Source: Schistocerca nitens
Lineage: Eukaryota > Arthropoda > Insecta > Orthoptera > Acrididae
Length of the DNA stretch: 64,000 nucleotides
Direction of reading: 5' to 3'
Assembly (NCBI RefSeq): GCF_023898315.1
Contig: NC_064617.1
Span: 616,953,000-617,016,999, forward strand
Shown: positions 11,761-21,899 of the stretch, one piece after another
How the letters are laid out: each line of letters opens with the position of its first letter
Numbering within the stretch: the stretch's first letter is position 1
The notes under the pieces: generated by a model
Told to the model about the DNA's origin: nothing
The model's input: only the letters and a program-made list of their open reading frames with translations
Database searches by the model: none
Translations under genes and position numbers: made by a program

Positions 11761-12127
11761 GAAGTGAAAAATGCATTTTTCTGTTTCACTTATACCGTGA
11801 CAAATAGTAGTGAGAATGCCTGGAGTGAGGACAGTATCACAGACTTAAAAATTTTCACAGTTTCCACGTAAAGGTGAAAAAACACAGTTCCAGTGAAAAA
11901 CATTTAAATGATTTTATTGAATTTTTAGTACTAGGGAATTTGGACATTATGTGCCAACTAGAGTGTGCTTACCGCCTTGATATCAAGGCATACAATGAAA
12001 GTGTATCAAAAATGGGTACATTGTGAGTGAACTGATGCAACTGTGGCAATTTCGAGCTTGCCCTAAGGGGCTGTGATAAAACAGAAAATTCCCAGAACCA
12101 GGAATTTTTCGAGGTCTAGTTGATCTG

Positions 12128-12830
12128 GACCTGGAAGAGCAGTTGAACTGAATGGCCAGCGTCTTGAAAAGAGAATATAAGATGAACATTAACAAAAGCA
12201 AAATGAGGATAATGGAATGTAGTTGAATTAACCCAACTGATGCTGAGTTAGGAAAGGAGACACTTAAAGCAGTAGATGAGTTTTGCTACTTGGGCAATAC
12301 AATAACTGATGGTGGTCAGAGAGGACATAAAATGTAGACTGGCAACGGCAAGGAAAGCGTTTCTGAAGAAGAGAAATTTATTAACATTGAGTATAGATTT
12401 AAGTGTCAGGAAGTCTTTTCTGAAAGCATTTGTATGGAGTGTAGCCATTTATCGAAGTGAAACAAGAACGATAAATAGTTTAGACAAGAAGAGAATGGAA
12501 GCTTTCGAAATGTGATGCTACAGAACTAACAAGGAGGTACTGAATAGAATTGGGGAGAAGAGGAATTTGTGGCACAACTTGACTAGAAGAAGAAGGGATC
12601 GGTTGGTAGGACACAGTCTGAGGCATCAAGGGATCACCAGTTTAGTATAGGAGGGAAGCGTGGAGGGTAAAAATCATAGAGGGAGACCTAGGGATGAATA
12701 CTCTTAAGCAGATTCAGAAGGATGTGGGTTGCAGTAGTTACTCAGAGATTAAGAGGCTTGCGCAGGATAAAGCAGCATGGAGAGCTGCGTCAAACCAGTC
12801 CCTGGACTGAAGAGCACAACAACAACAATA
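12128..12830 (+). mobile_element. RTE retrotransposon 3' fragment (copy B)
   Basis: This is a 5'-truncated RTE 3' end. It encodes the end of the RT and the C-terminal region (MNINKSKM; LLTLSIDLSVRKSFLKAFVW; YRSETRTINSLDKKRMEAFEM), and the 3' UTR ends in a CTGGACTGAAGAGCACAACAACAAC tail. Several stops are present. The same 3' end (GGACTGAAGAGC) occurs at 63105 in copy E. 5' truncation with a simple-repeat tail is normal for RTE insertions. Confidence 0.8.
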
Positions 12831-13727
12831 ACAGCAACAACAGTTGATCTGATGGCATAACTGGATGCCATGGTGAAGGAGCACATTGGAAAACCGTTTT
12901 TTAGGCCTTTTCAAAACAATTCAAAATTAAATGCTGGAATTAATTTATGAGTTATAACCCTGTCTCATCAGGAATGAACTGTCGATAACAAATTTCCTTT
13001 CTGTAGACGTTGTTGAAACCACTGACAGTGACAGTGCAAATTTGTCATAAGTGCTCATACTAATTCAGTATGAGCTGCTAGAGAAAAATTAACGAAAGAT
13101 TTATGTCCTTTGTGCGACCTAAAAGTTACACAGCACAAGCTGTTATCAGCGAGCTGGAGAAAATGAACGTGAATGAATCACCTGAGAAACTAATAGCTCA
13201 GTGTCAATGACAGTGCTCCTGTTACGAGTGATTGGCCACAAAAATGTAGTTCAAATCAGAATTTAAGTGTCATATAAAAATGCTCTCTTCATTTACTGTT
13301 ATGCACATCAATGAAATTTAACCGTTGAAAGTTGTGTGACAGGCAACGTCCAAGTGCAGATCTTCTTCTGCAACTTGAAAGGAATTTCTACATTTTTCCC
13401 CAGTCTCCTAAACACACAGCTGTTCTTGATTAGAGAGTGAAGAAATGTATTACTATCTGTCATCAGTCAATCAAATGAAATTTCAAATCACAGAACGTAA
13501 CCATTGTAAAAAAAAAAAAAAAATTACCAAAAGCAAATTGTTGAGTGCATGGAAAAAAATCATTGATGATACTAGGACAGCAAACAAGGGTATGGGACAT
13601 GAGGGTTTCTTCCAAGACTAAGATTTCCTCTTCTGGCTACATTTCTTTCATAAAGTCCTGTCACATTGCAACATATATTCAATCATCTCCTTAAAACGAA
13701 TTTTGATGCAGTGAGAGCCTCTAAATA
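12831..13727. other. Intronic, nothing recognised
   Basis: AT-rich sequence with a short poly-A run (about 13508-13523). I see no coding or terminal-repeat signal before the mariner at 13728. Confidence 0.5.
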
Positions 13728-14182
13728 CGAGGTTGCCCGGAAAATACGTATGAAAGTTGAATAATGTCTTTATGTTACAAGTTGCAGTCATCGCCAGGTG
13801 GGACTACTGCTGTAATCAATACCATCAACGCTCAGATCGTGTCAGAGCACTCTGCGTGAAGGTGGGAGTGTGCAGCAGCTTGTTGACACTTACCCTTCTT
13901 CACCTGCCGCCAGCATGAAGCTGTCTCTGATTGAGGAACAGCGCGTCAACATCAAGTTTCTTGCAAAGCTAGGCAAGAATGGCCGTGAGATTTTTGAGTG
14001 TTTGAATTAAGTTTACAGGGACAATTCTCTGAAGGAACCAACCGTGAACAAGTTGTTAAAAAGTTTCTGGGATGGCCGAGCAGAAGTGAACGATGATCCT
14101 CACCCAGGACGCCCGTCGACATTAAGTTCCGATGCAAATGTTGAACGAATTCAGGCTTGTGTTCTTATAGACCATAGATTGA

Positions 14183-14196
14183 CAGTCAGAATGATT
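14183..14196 (+). repeat. 14-bp target site duplication of the PLE, left copy
   Basis: CAGTCAGAATGATT is repeated exactly at 18131-18144. Both copies are mariner sequence, so the pair fixes the PLE boundaries at 14197 and 18130. Confidence 0.9.
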
Positions 14197-14292
14197 ACAA
14201 AATTGTTGAGGCTTTCGTGACCACTTGTTGACAAACTGCCTATTGGCTTCTGTCTCGGGTTCTTCGGCCGACGTTCATCTAATGATTTTTCT

Positions 14293-14327
14293 GACGTTTC
14301 GCCAGCACGAGTGGCTGGCATTGTCAA
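14293..14327 (-). ncRNA. Hammerhead-like motif, PLE family 1, left arm
   Basis: Mirror copy of the motif at 18034-18068, identical in sequence: TTGACAA, one T, GCCAGC-loop-GCTGGC, GAAA, CG, TC. See the right-arm entry for structure and caveats. Confidence 0.5.
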
Positions 14328-14331
14328 AGCT

Positions 14332-15741
14332 TCACCCTCCATTGCCGGTGGTGAACTGGAGCCGAGCTCGCGGGTGCAGGCTATATGTACCTGGCGCGCC
14401 AACGTCCGAGGGCTTCTCCGCGGTCATTTCCGGTGCGGTTCTCCTCTTGCTACCTGCGACGGTCGTTCGCTGCAGTACGGGAAGCCAGGATCCGTTGACC
14501 TTAAGGCTTTCCTCTTTCTTGTTCAAACTGTTCGCGTGTTTTTGTATTTCTACAGCTTCTCTGAACAAGCGCGTGTGATAGTGCTTCTCTACAGCCAGAG
14601 CTTCCGTGTCGGCGAATTTTATTACATGGTCGGTCTCATTCAGTGCGTGCTCTGCCACGGCCGATTTCTCCACCTGCCCCAACCTGCAATGTCGCTTATG
14701 CTCTTTGATCCTGGTGTTAATGGATCGTCCAGTCATTCCGATATAAACTTTTCCGCATGTGCATGGTATGCGGTATATTCCCGACATTGCAAGTGGGTCT
14801 CTTTTCTCCTTCGCCGATCTAAGACACTCTTTGATCTTCCTTGTCGGTTTGAAAATCGTCTTTACGCCATGTTTGCGCAATATACGGCCGATTCTGTCCG
14901 TCACTCTGGGAATGTATGGCAGAAAGGCCGTACCCGACAATTCTTTTTCCGGTTCCTTACTTCGCCGAGGGTTGGGCTCTGTTACACTTCTAATATAATT
15001 TGTGGAGTAACCATTGCTCCTCAGGACAGTTTCCAGGTGTTGCATTTCTCGTTTGAGGTGTTGCGGCTCACATATTCGTCCTGCTCTCGTTACGAGCGTA
15101 CTAATCATGCCTCTTTTCTGGCTCGGGTGGTGGTTTGACAGTTTGTGCAGGTATCGGTCCGTGTGAGTCGGTTTTCGATACACGCTGTGTCCCAGATCTT
15201 CGCCGTCCCTTGTGACCAGAACATCTAGAAATGGCAGTTTCTTGTCCTTTTCTACTTCCATGGTAAATGTTATGTTGGCATGGAGGCTGTTCAAGTGTCT
15301 TAGGAAGTCACTGAGCTGTTCTTCACCATGGCTCCACACCACGAAAGTATCATCGACGTACCTGTACCACACCTTAGGTTTGTAAGTCGCCGAGTCCAGT
15401 GCCTGTGCTTCGAATTGTTCCATGAAGAAGTTGGCCACCACTGGACTGAGAGGACTACCCATGGCGACGCCTTCCAGCTGCTCGTAGAAATCGCCATTCC
15501 ACGTGAAATAGCTCGTGGTGAGACATGCATGGAAGAGCTTTCTGATGTCTAGCGGAAAAATGGAACCGATGTGCTCCAGAGCGTCACTGAGTGGCACTTT
15601 CGTAAATAACGAAACAACATCAAAGCTGACCAGGATGTCGTTTGGTGCAAGTTTCAGTTTCTTCAGCTTCTCAATGAAATGTCCTGAGTCCTTAATGTAT
15701 GTGTCGGTCTTCCCCACGTGTGGCTGGAGCAGAGAGGCCAA
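14332..15741 (-). pseudogene. Partial (5'-truncated) PLE RT/GIY-YIG reading frame in the inverted arm
   Basis: Open for 469 codons from MASLLQPHVGKTDTY to the normal stop. It matches the C-terminal part of the full ORF at 15792-18029 except for one residue seen near the end (HPRARL versus HPQARL). It lacks the N-terminal third and the first RT blocks, so it is not a complete protein. It remains open because the duplication is recent. Confidence 0.85.
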
Positions 15742-15791
15742 GTGTTTTGCCAGTTTTCACCACCGCCCAAGCACATTGTATCTACGAAAGA

Positions 15792-18029
15792 ATGGAACGA
15801 GCTTTTCTTCGTGAGCGAATACATACAACACGGAGAGACTTGGCAAGAACGGATCAGGAACTTCTGGACCTTTTCTATCAACTAAGTAGCAGAATGCATC
15901 GAGACGACTGGGACAAGATTGACAGCATCACTCACAGGAGCATGCAGAACGAACTCGAGCGCTGCACCGATCGACAGAAGAAAAAGTTTGAAAGATGCCG
16001 GAAGCACACCGACAAGGCGACTCCCGACATGTCACACACAGTGGTCAACCTCACTGAACGACAATTGACCGAAGAGGAAGTGTCTGTTCTTCAAAAAGGA
16101 GGGAATTTCGCTATCATCCCGAGAACTATACCTATGGAGGACATCATTGCCAACACTGAAGCAGCCATTCGTACCCTTCCTTGTGAAAGGGCAGAGGAAA
16201 TACGCACGGAAACAGCCAGGATACTGCGCCGAGCAAAACCACCAGCTTGCAACCTGAAGAAAGAAGAGGTACAAGCCATTAAGAATCTCAACGCCGACAA
16301 GAGTATATTGGTACTGCCTGCCGATAAGGGGAATGCGACCGTCGTAATGAAGACCGAAGATTATGAGCAAAAGATCCGAGACCTATTAGATCTGACGACG
16401 TACCGAAAACTAAGCGCAGATCCGACGCAACGTATCACACGGAATACGAATCGATTAATCAAGGCGTCTTCTCTGCCGGCGGACATACAGAGAAACCTGC
16501 GCAACACAGAAGCCCTACCACCTCGGCTGTATGGATTACCCAAGATCCATAAGAACAACGTTCCACTGAGACCGATCGTTAGCGCTCCTGGATCACCGAC
16601 ATATAAACTGGAAAAACACTTGGCCTCTCTGCTCCAGCCACACGTGGGGAAGACCGACACATACATTAAGGACTCAGGACATTTCATTGAGAAGCTGAAG
16701 AAACTGAAACTTGCACCAAACGACATCCTGGTCAGCTTTGATGTTGTTTCGCTATTTACGAAAGTGCCACTCAGTGACGCTCTGGAGCACATCGGTTCCA
16801 TTTTTCCGCTAGACATCAGAAAGCTCTTCCATGCATGTCTCACCACGAGCTATTTCACGTGGAATGGCGATTTCTACGAGCAGCTGGAAGGCGTCGCCAT
16901 GGGTAGTCCTCTCAGTCCAGTGGTGGCCAACTTCTTCATGGAACAATTCGAAGCACAGGCACTGGACTCGGCGACTTACAAACCTAAGGTGTGGTACAGG
17001 TACGTCGATGATACTTTCGTGGTGTGGAGCCATGGTGAAGAACAGCTCAGTGACTTCCTAAGACACTTGAACAGCCTCCATGCCAACATAACATTTACCA
17101 TGGAAGTAGAAAAGGACAAGAAACTGCCATTTCTAGATGTTCTGGTCACAAGGGACGGCGAAGATCTGGGACACAGCGTGTATCGAAAACCGACTCACAC
17201 GGACCGATACCTGCACAAACTGTCAAACCACCACCCGAGCCAGAAAAGAGGCATGATTAGTACGCTCGTAACGAGAGCAGGACGAATATGTGAGCCGCAA
17301 CACCTCAAACGAGAAATGCAACACCTGGAAACTGTCCTGAGGAGCAATGGTTACTCCACAAATTATATTAGAAGTGTAACAGAGCCCAACCCTCGGCGAA
17401 GTAAGGAACCGGAAAAAGAATTGTCGGGTACGGCCTTTCTGCCATACATTCCCAGAGTGACGGACAGAATCGGCCGTATATTGCGCAAACATGGCGTAAA
17501 GACGATTTTCAAACCGACAAGGAAGATCAAAGAGTGTCTTAGATCGGCGAAGGAGAAAAGAGACCCACTTGCAATGTCGGGAATATACCGCATACCATGC
17601 ACATGCGGAAAAGTTTATATCGGAATGACTGGACGATCCATTAACACCAGGATCAAAGAGCATAAGCGACATTGCAGGTTGGGGCAGGTGGAGAAATCGG
17701 CCGTGGCAGAGCACGCACTGAATGAGACCGACCATGTAATAAAATTCGCCGACACGGAAGCTCTGGCTGTAGAGAAGCACTATCACACGCGCTTGTTCAG
17801 AGAAGCTGTAGAAATACAAAAACACGCGAACAGTTTGAACAAGAAAGAGGAAAGCCTTAAGGTCAACGGATCCTGGCTTCCCGTACTGCAGCGAACGACC
17901 GTCGCAGGTAGCAAGAGGAGAACCGCACCGGAAATGACCGCGGAGAAGCCCTCGGACGTTGGCGCGCCAGGTACATATAGCCTGCACCCGCAAGCTCGGC
18001 TCCAGTTCACCACCGGCAATGGAGGGTGA
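15792..18029 (+). CDS. Penelope-like reverse transcriptase with C-terminal GIY-YIG endonuclease
   Basis: A 745-codon intact ORF encodes the single PLE protein that nicks DNA and copies the RNA template. RT landmarks (residue positions approximate) are LPADKGNATVV (about 175), RLYGLPKIHK (about 247), ILVSFDVVSLFTKVP (about 312), GVAMGSPLSPVVANFFME (about 366) and YRYVDDTFVVW (about 402) with both catalytic Asp present. GIY-YIG follows: SGIYRIPCTCGKVYIGMTGR at about 596-615, then an HKRHC block. The frame is open upstream to an ATG at 15699, but residues before about 15757 are antisense of the inverted arm, so I take the ATG at 15792 (MERAFLRERI). The forward copy could still be slightly 5'-truncated. 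No stop or frameshift is present, so it may be functional. Confidence 0.9.
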   Translation: MERAFLRERIHTTRRDLARTDQELLDLFYQLSSRMHRDDWDKIDSITHRSMQNELERCTDRQKKKFERCRKHTDKATPDMSHTVVNLTERQLTEEEVSVLQKGGNFAIIPRTIPMEDIIANTEAAIRTLPCERAEEIRTETARILRRAKPPACNLKKEEVQAIKNLNADKSILVLPADKGNATVVMKTEDYEQKIRDLLDLTTYRKLSADPTQRITRNTNRLIKASSLPADIQRNLRNTEALPPRLYGLPKIHKNNVPLRPIVSAPGSPTYKLEKHLASLLQPHVGKTDTYIKDSGHFIEKLKKLKLAPNDILVSFDVVSLFTKVPLSDALEHIGSIFPLDIRKLFHACLTTSYFTWNGDFYEQLEGVAMGSPLSPVVANFFMEQFEAQALDSATYKPKVWYRYVDDTFVVWSHGEEQLSDFLRHLNSLHANITFTMEVEKDKKLPFLDVLVTRDGEDLGHSVYRKPTHTDRYLHKLSNHHPSQKRGMISTLVTRAGRICEPQHLKREMQHLETVLRSNGYSTNYIRSVTEPNPRRSKEPEKELSGTAFLPYIPRVTDRIGRILRKHGVKTIFKPTRKIKECLRSAKEKRDPLAMSGIYRIPCTCGKVYIGMTGRSINTRIKEHKRHCRLGQVEKSAVAEHALNETDHVIKFADTEALAVEKHYHTRLFREAVEIQKHANSLNKKEESLKVNGSWLPVLQRTTVAGSKRRTAPEMTAEKPSDVGAPGTYSLHPQARLQFTTGNGG

Positions 18030-18130
18030 AGCTTTGACAATGCCAGCCACTCGTGCTGGCGAAACGTCAGAAAAATCATTAGATGAACGTCGGCCGAAGA
18101 ACCCGAGACAGAAGCCAATAGGCAGTTTGT
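16605..18130 (+). repeat. PLE family 1, right inverted arm
   Basis: Pairs with 14231-15756. It contains the C-terminal two thirds of the ORF, the stop (18027-18029), and about 100 bp of 3' sequence with a hammerhead-like motif, ending in GGCAGTTTGT next to the right target duplication. Confidence 0.92.
18034..18068 (+). ncRNA. Hammerhead-like motif, PLE family 1, right arm
   Basis: The motif begins four bases after the ORF stop. It reads TTGACAA (18034-18040), one unpaired T, a 6-bp stem II GCCAGC/GCTGGC with loop CACTCGT, GAAA (18061-18064), a two-base CG as minimal stem III, then TC (18067-18068) before A. Two core bases differ from CTGATGA (C3 to T, G8 to A). Hammerheads with stunted stem III are an established feature of PLE terminal repeats and can act as dimers. 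The changed core suggests weak or no activity here, unless the genomic copy is not representative. Confidence 0.5.
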
Positions 18131-18144
18131 CAGTCAGAATGATT
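18131..18144 (+). repeat. 14-bp target site duplication of the PLE, right copy
   Basis: Exact match to 14183-14196. Mariner transposase coding sequence resumes here. Confidence 0.9.
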
Positions 18145-18997
18145 GCTGACGAGCTGTCAATCCCCAAAACAGTCGTTCACGAAATTCTGACACAAAAACT
18201 TGAAACGAAGAAATTGTGTGCGAAAATCGTACCGAAGCTCTTGACACCAGAACAGAAAGCAAAGAGGTTTGAGTGCTGTGAGGATTGGTTGGAAGCAGAG
18301 GAACGAGGGGACTTTCTCAACCGAGTCATCACTGGAGATGAGTCCTGGTTTTACGAATTCGATGTGGAGCTCAAATCTCAAAGCAAGGAATGGAAACTAG
18401 CAGGAGAACCAAGAACAAAAAAGTCACTAAAATCAAGGTCCAATGTGAAGACAATGTTGACTGTTTTTTTTTTTTTATTCTAGGGGCATTGTTCACAAGG
18501 AATTTGTCCCTACCGGCCAGAGAGTGAACGGAAATTTTTACGTTGAAGTTCTGACACATCTCTGAGCTCGTGTGGCCCGAGTTCGAGCAGAGTTGGCAAA
18601 AGGGGGCAGGTGGATCCTTCATCACGACAATGCGCACGCTCACATGTGACTCGTTGTGCGCGAGCTTTTGGCCCGAAGCTCAATCACCGTGACAGACCAC
18701 CCACCTTATTCACCCGATTTAGCCCCGAGTGAATTATTCATGTTCCCGAAATGCAAAATGGTCCTTCGGGGGCGGCACTTTGGAGATGTGGAAGCCATCA
18801 AGGCGGGAACGACACGGCAACTGAACAACTTCACAACTGAAGACTTTCAGCAATGTTATCAAGAATGGAAACGGCGTTGGCAGAAGTGTATTATGACTCA
18901 GGGCGAGTACTTTGAAGGAGACCATATTGTAGTACCTCAATAATTGTAAAATAAAGTTATTAGTAAACTTTTATATGTATTTTCTGGACAAACCTCG

Positions 18998-20825
18998 TAT
19001 ATATCTCGGTTTGAAGCTTGTGTCCAGCATGCTAGGTAGGGCCTCACTAGATACTGAAGATCACTGGGAACAGAAAGAGCCAACTGCAAAATGAGAATGT
19101 GTCACTGAATCAAGAATGATGTGTGCGCGAAATGTCTGCAACTGCATCATGACACAGATCAGTGATCGATTAGATTTCAATAATAATAATTCATGTCATT
19201 GTTTTCCAAACATAAAATTATTTTCCCAGAAAAAGAACTGAAAGTAGCTCTTAATCTGTTTACATGACAATGTTAAGACTTAAGTCATGAATTGTCAATT
19301 TTATGAAAGAGGTGCTTTGACCATGTTGAACTTACTTTATGAAGCAGTTTGGCAAAAGCTTCTGAAAGTGTTAAGGTTCTGCAGATAACAGTAAACTTTC
19401 CAGTGACGTCAGGAGAGGCAGAAAGCTGATTCTCTACATTAAAGTGAGTATAATGCGTAATACTATGAATGAGGACAGACTTTGTGTACTTGCAATGTGT
19501 TCTCTCGAAAAAAACTACCGAATCAGCCAAATTTCACTGAAATGATGATGACCATTTTGCAGCGCAGGAGGGGAGACTATCAAATTTCATCTACAAACAA
19601 ATGAACTAAAGTAGGTTTAAAGAGGCAGTTCCTTTGTTGTAATTATCAGTTTAGCTTCCAAAATTAAGTGCATTAAAAGGGAGTAAGGGCAGTGATATGT
19701 TTAGCCACCAATGTCACATTTTCCAAAGTGCAGCCTCAGACTTAGTGCAGTTTGCTGTGCTAAGTTATCAAATTTTCTGACAAGTTAGCCCAAGACACCA
19801 TACTAAAAATAACACATTTAGGAGAGATTTTTCATGTGCTACATCACTTAAAATGCATATACTTATAACACCTAGGTATAAATAGCACGACTAATTGATA
19901 TGTAGTTGCTCATGTCAGCCAATCACAGTGCAAGGCCCGTACCTCACAGAAACATCAGTGTTTCATCACGCGAACTCATAAGCGCCACGGTATGAGCAGG
20001 TAGAAACTTTTTAAACGCCAGAAGTTTAGAAATGAAAATATCAAAACATTAAGCGTGCAGCGAAGCTAACATATACCATTTAAAAGCTCATTCAAATTGT
20101 GTCTTTTAATATGATTCATTGCGGTAAATTGCTGGGAAATGCAACGTTGGGATAAAATCTTATAGATTTTGTGTTGGATTAGATTTTGATGTTATTTAGT
20201 AGTTGATTATGAAAATGTTTGGCTAAAATGTGATATTGAACCCCCCCCCCCCCCAACCTGAAATCTTGATTGTTGTGACATGCAGATATGTAGTGTAGCT
20301 GGAGGTCTAAGTTACATCTGATTGATTAATGTCACAGCCATCCCCATTATGGAAACCACGAGCTGCGCCTGATTTATACTTTACTTAAGAAAACACAGCA
20401 TTTTGATGCTTCTTCATTCCCTGTCATCTCCAAAGACTTTACTGAAATACACACCAGTCGATCTCAGCTGTCTTTCATTGACCACGGCTAAATCAGCAGT
20501 TTTCAGCAACCAGAAAAGTGGTTATAACTGTGATGGGAAAATACACTTATGTTAAGAAACTAAATGTGCTCAACATTGAACTGCAAGGTAACTTAAGATA
20601 CGGGACACGCAAAAGTACAGTTCCATGTTACTTCAGTGGAAATGAAACATCAAAATTGGAGGTTTTGGAAGAGCATGCAAGAGCCAAATTTGTCAGAGTT
20701 ATAATCAGTGCATCAATTTTCCACTATTGGCACATTCAAGCATGGACTTTAAAAGCTGCTCGAGCACTTACTTTGGACAATTTTATAACTTGTTTGTAGT
20801 TTGTCAGTGCCTTTCACGAATAATA
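18998..20825. other. Intronic, nothing recognised
   Basis: No domain, paired repeat or RNA motif found. A run of 14 C at 20241-20254 is the only notable simple sequence. The open frame at 20518-20799 has no recognisable features. Confidence 0.5.
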
Positions 20826-20987
20826 CACAGTGTATCAAAAAGAATCATTCGGTTAAAGAAAAATCATAACAATTATGTTATTTGAGATATGTGCATGAAC
20901 AGCGTACTTTAGAAAGAGCAAACTCTCGAGTCTTAGGTGGTTCCCGCTAGGTAGCAGCAGTGTGTGCAATCTTCAGTTCTTGTAAAA

Positions 20988-21600
20988 ATGGTGTCAGGAC
21001 AACAGAAAGCATTTTGTGTTCAACATTTTGTGCAGTGCGGGTCAGTAGTAACTGTTTGGCGTGACTTTTGTACTAGGTAGGATGTGAATCCTTCTACAGC
21101 ACAGAGCATTAGACGATGGCATGAACAATTCTGGGAAACAGGTTGTTTGTGTAAGGCAAATCGCTGGATCGTCCGCTGAGTACCTGACACAGACATCGAA
21201 CGCATCCATCATAGTTTCACGAGAAGTCCATAGAAACCTTTTTCTTTTCCCACAGTTGGAGACTGAGGATTTGAAACGACTTCATTTAACAACAGGATGA
21301 GGCACTGACACATTGGCATCTGGAACTGCGGGAATTTTTAAATCAAAGAATTACTGAATGATGGATCTGTTGCACTGGACAAAATGATTACTGGCCTCCA
21401 TCATCACCAGACCTAACTATATGTGCTTATTTATTGTGGGGGTTTATAAAAGACTGTTTTTGTGCCTCCATTACCAACAACAATGAATGAACTGAGACAT
21501 CGCATAACAGCAGCCGTGGAAGCTGTAACTCAAGACAAGCTCGCTGCAGTGTGGGAACAATTTGAATACTGCATTGACATATGCCATGCATCTCGGGGGG
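20988..21600 (+). pseudogene. Mariner-type transposase remnant
   Basis: Begins MVSGQQKAFCVQHFVQCG and soon meets a stop after DFCTR. Later pieces in other frames include TGCLCKANRW (part of the N-terminal DNA-binding region) and WPPSSPDL followed by LLWGFIKDCF, the third catalytic block of the DDE domain. The middle of the catalytic domain appears deleted. Non-functional. Confidence 0.7.
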
Positions 21601-21622
21601 GGGGGGGGGGGGGGGGGGGGGG
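21595..21622 (+). repeat. Poly-G tract, 28 nt
   Basis: An uninterrupted run of 28 G inside the decayed mariner. Such a run could form a G-quadruplex or be a slippage product. Its length may also be assembly-sensitive. Confidence 0.85.
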
Positions 21623-21899
21623 AAATATTGAATACCTATGAAAAGATATGAAAAAAAAAACTTTCTGAGTTTCCCATTCATCAAAAAACAAAATTAGTGT
21701 ATATGCGTCTTAGTGTCAGAAACATAGATGTGCCAAATCAGATGATTCTTTTTGATACACCCTGTATGATCTTTTATCAGGGCATGTCATTAAGGCCATG
21801 GCTCAAAGAAAGATTGAAGAAGACCAAATTATTACATAGGCAGTAGGAACTCTTATCTCGAAATCTGGCAGAAAATTAAAAACGGATTATGGTGATATG

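Larger units (their letters stand above)
14231..15756 (-). repeat. PLE family 1, left inverted arm (1526 bp)
   Basis: Reverse complement of 16605-18130, nearly identical. It encodes on the minus strand the last 469 residues of the PLE protein (14332-15741, RT palm onward through GIY-YIG) without a stop. The inner edge falls in a CCAGTTT/AAACTGG microhomology (15750-15756 against 16605-16611), which suggests strand switching during reverse transcription. Confidence 0.92.
14197..18130 (+). mobile_element. Penelope-like element (family 1), apparently complete and very young
   Basis: The 3934-bp insert is organised as a 34-bp left extension (14197-14230), an inverted partial copy (14231-15756), a unique segment (15757-16604) and the matching forward segment (16605-18130). 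The forward copy has an uninterrupted ORF with RT and GIY-YIG endonuclease. The arms pair as x + y = 32361 with no indels over 1526 bp, and I saw only two mismatches (near 14368/17993 and near the inner junction). An inverted partial copy at the 5' end and a short terminal extension are known for Penelope-like elements. A hammerhead-like motif lies in each arm. Exact 14-bp target duplications flank it. Confidence 0.92.
13915..18943 (+). pseudogene. Mariner transposase, split and inactivated
   Basis: The first part (13915-14196) starts MKLSLIEEQRVNIKFLAKLG, the N-terminal helix-turn-helix of mariner transposases, and has a stop after FECLN. The second part (18145-18943) begins ADELSIPKTVVHEIL and includes VITGDESWFYEFD (first catalytic Asp), HHDNAHAH (second) and HPPYSPDLAPSE (third), so the DD34D triad is still legible. 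A T-run near 18465-18478 shifts the frame, and a TGA follows HHDNAHAHM. The 3934-bp PLE splits the gene after about 94 codons. Inactive. Confidence 0.88.
13728..18997 (+). mobile_element. Mariner element interrupted by a Penelope-like element
   Basis: Inverted ends begin CGAGGTTGCCCGGAAAATAC (left) and, reversed, CGAGGTTTGTCCAGAAAATA (right), and TA dinucleotides flank both (13726-13727, 18998-18999). Removing the PLE and one copy of its target duplication leaves about 1322 bp, the usual mariner size. It carries one transposase gene in plus orientation, disabled by stops, a poly-T frameshift and the PLE. The mariner is clearly older than the insertion it carries. Confidence 0.9.
20826..21764 (+). 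mobile_element. Second mariner-type element, decayed
   Basis: Ends are CACAGTGTATCAAAAAGAAT and, reversed, CAGGGTGTATCAAAAAGAAT, flanked by TA at 20824-20825 and 21765-21766. Length is 939 bp, somewhat short for an intact mariner-type element, so internal deletion is likely. It carries a broken transposase and a 28-nt poly-G run (21595-21622). Confidence 0.82.

Noticed and set aside
14311-15138. 275-codon plus-strand open frame, and the matching 314-codon minus-strand frame at 17223-18167
   Set aside because: Both are antisense to the PLE coding sequence, appear in both inverted arms, and have no domain; they are shadows of the GIY-YIG/RT frame.
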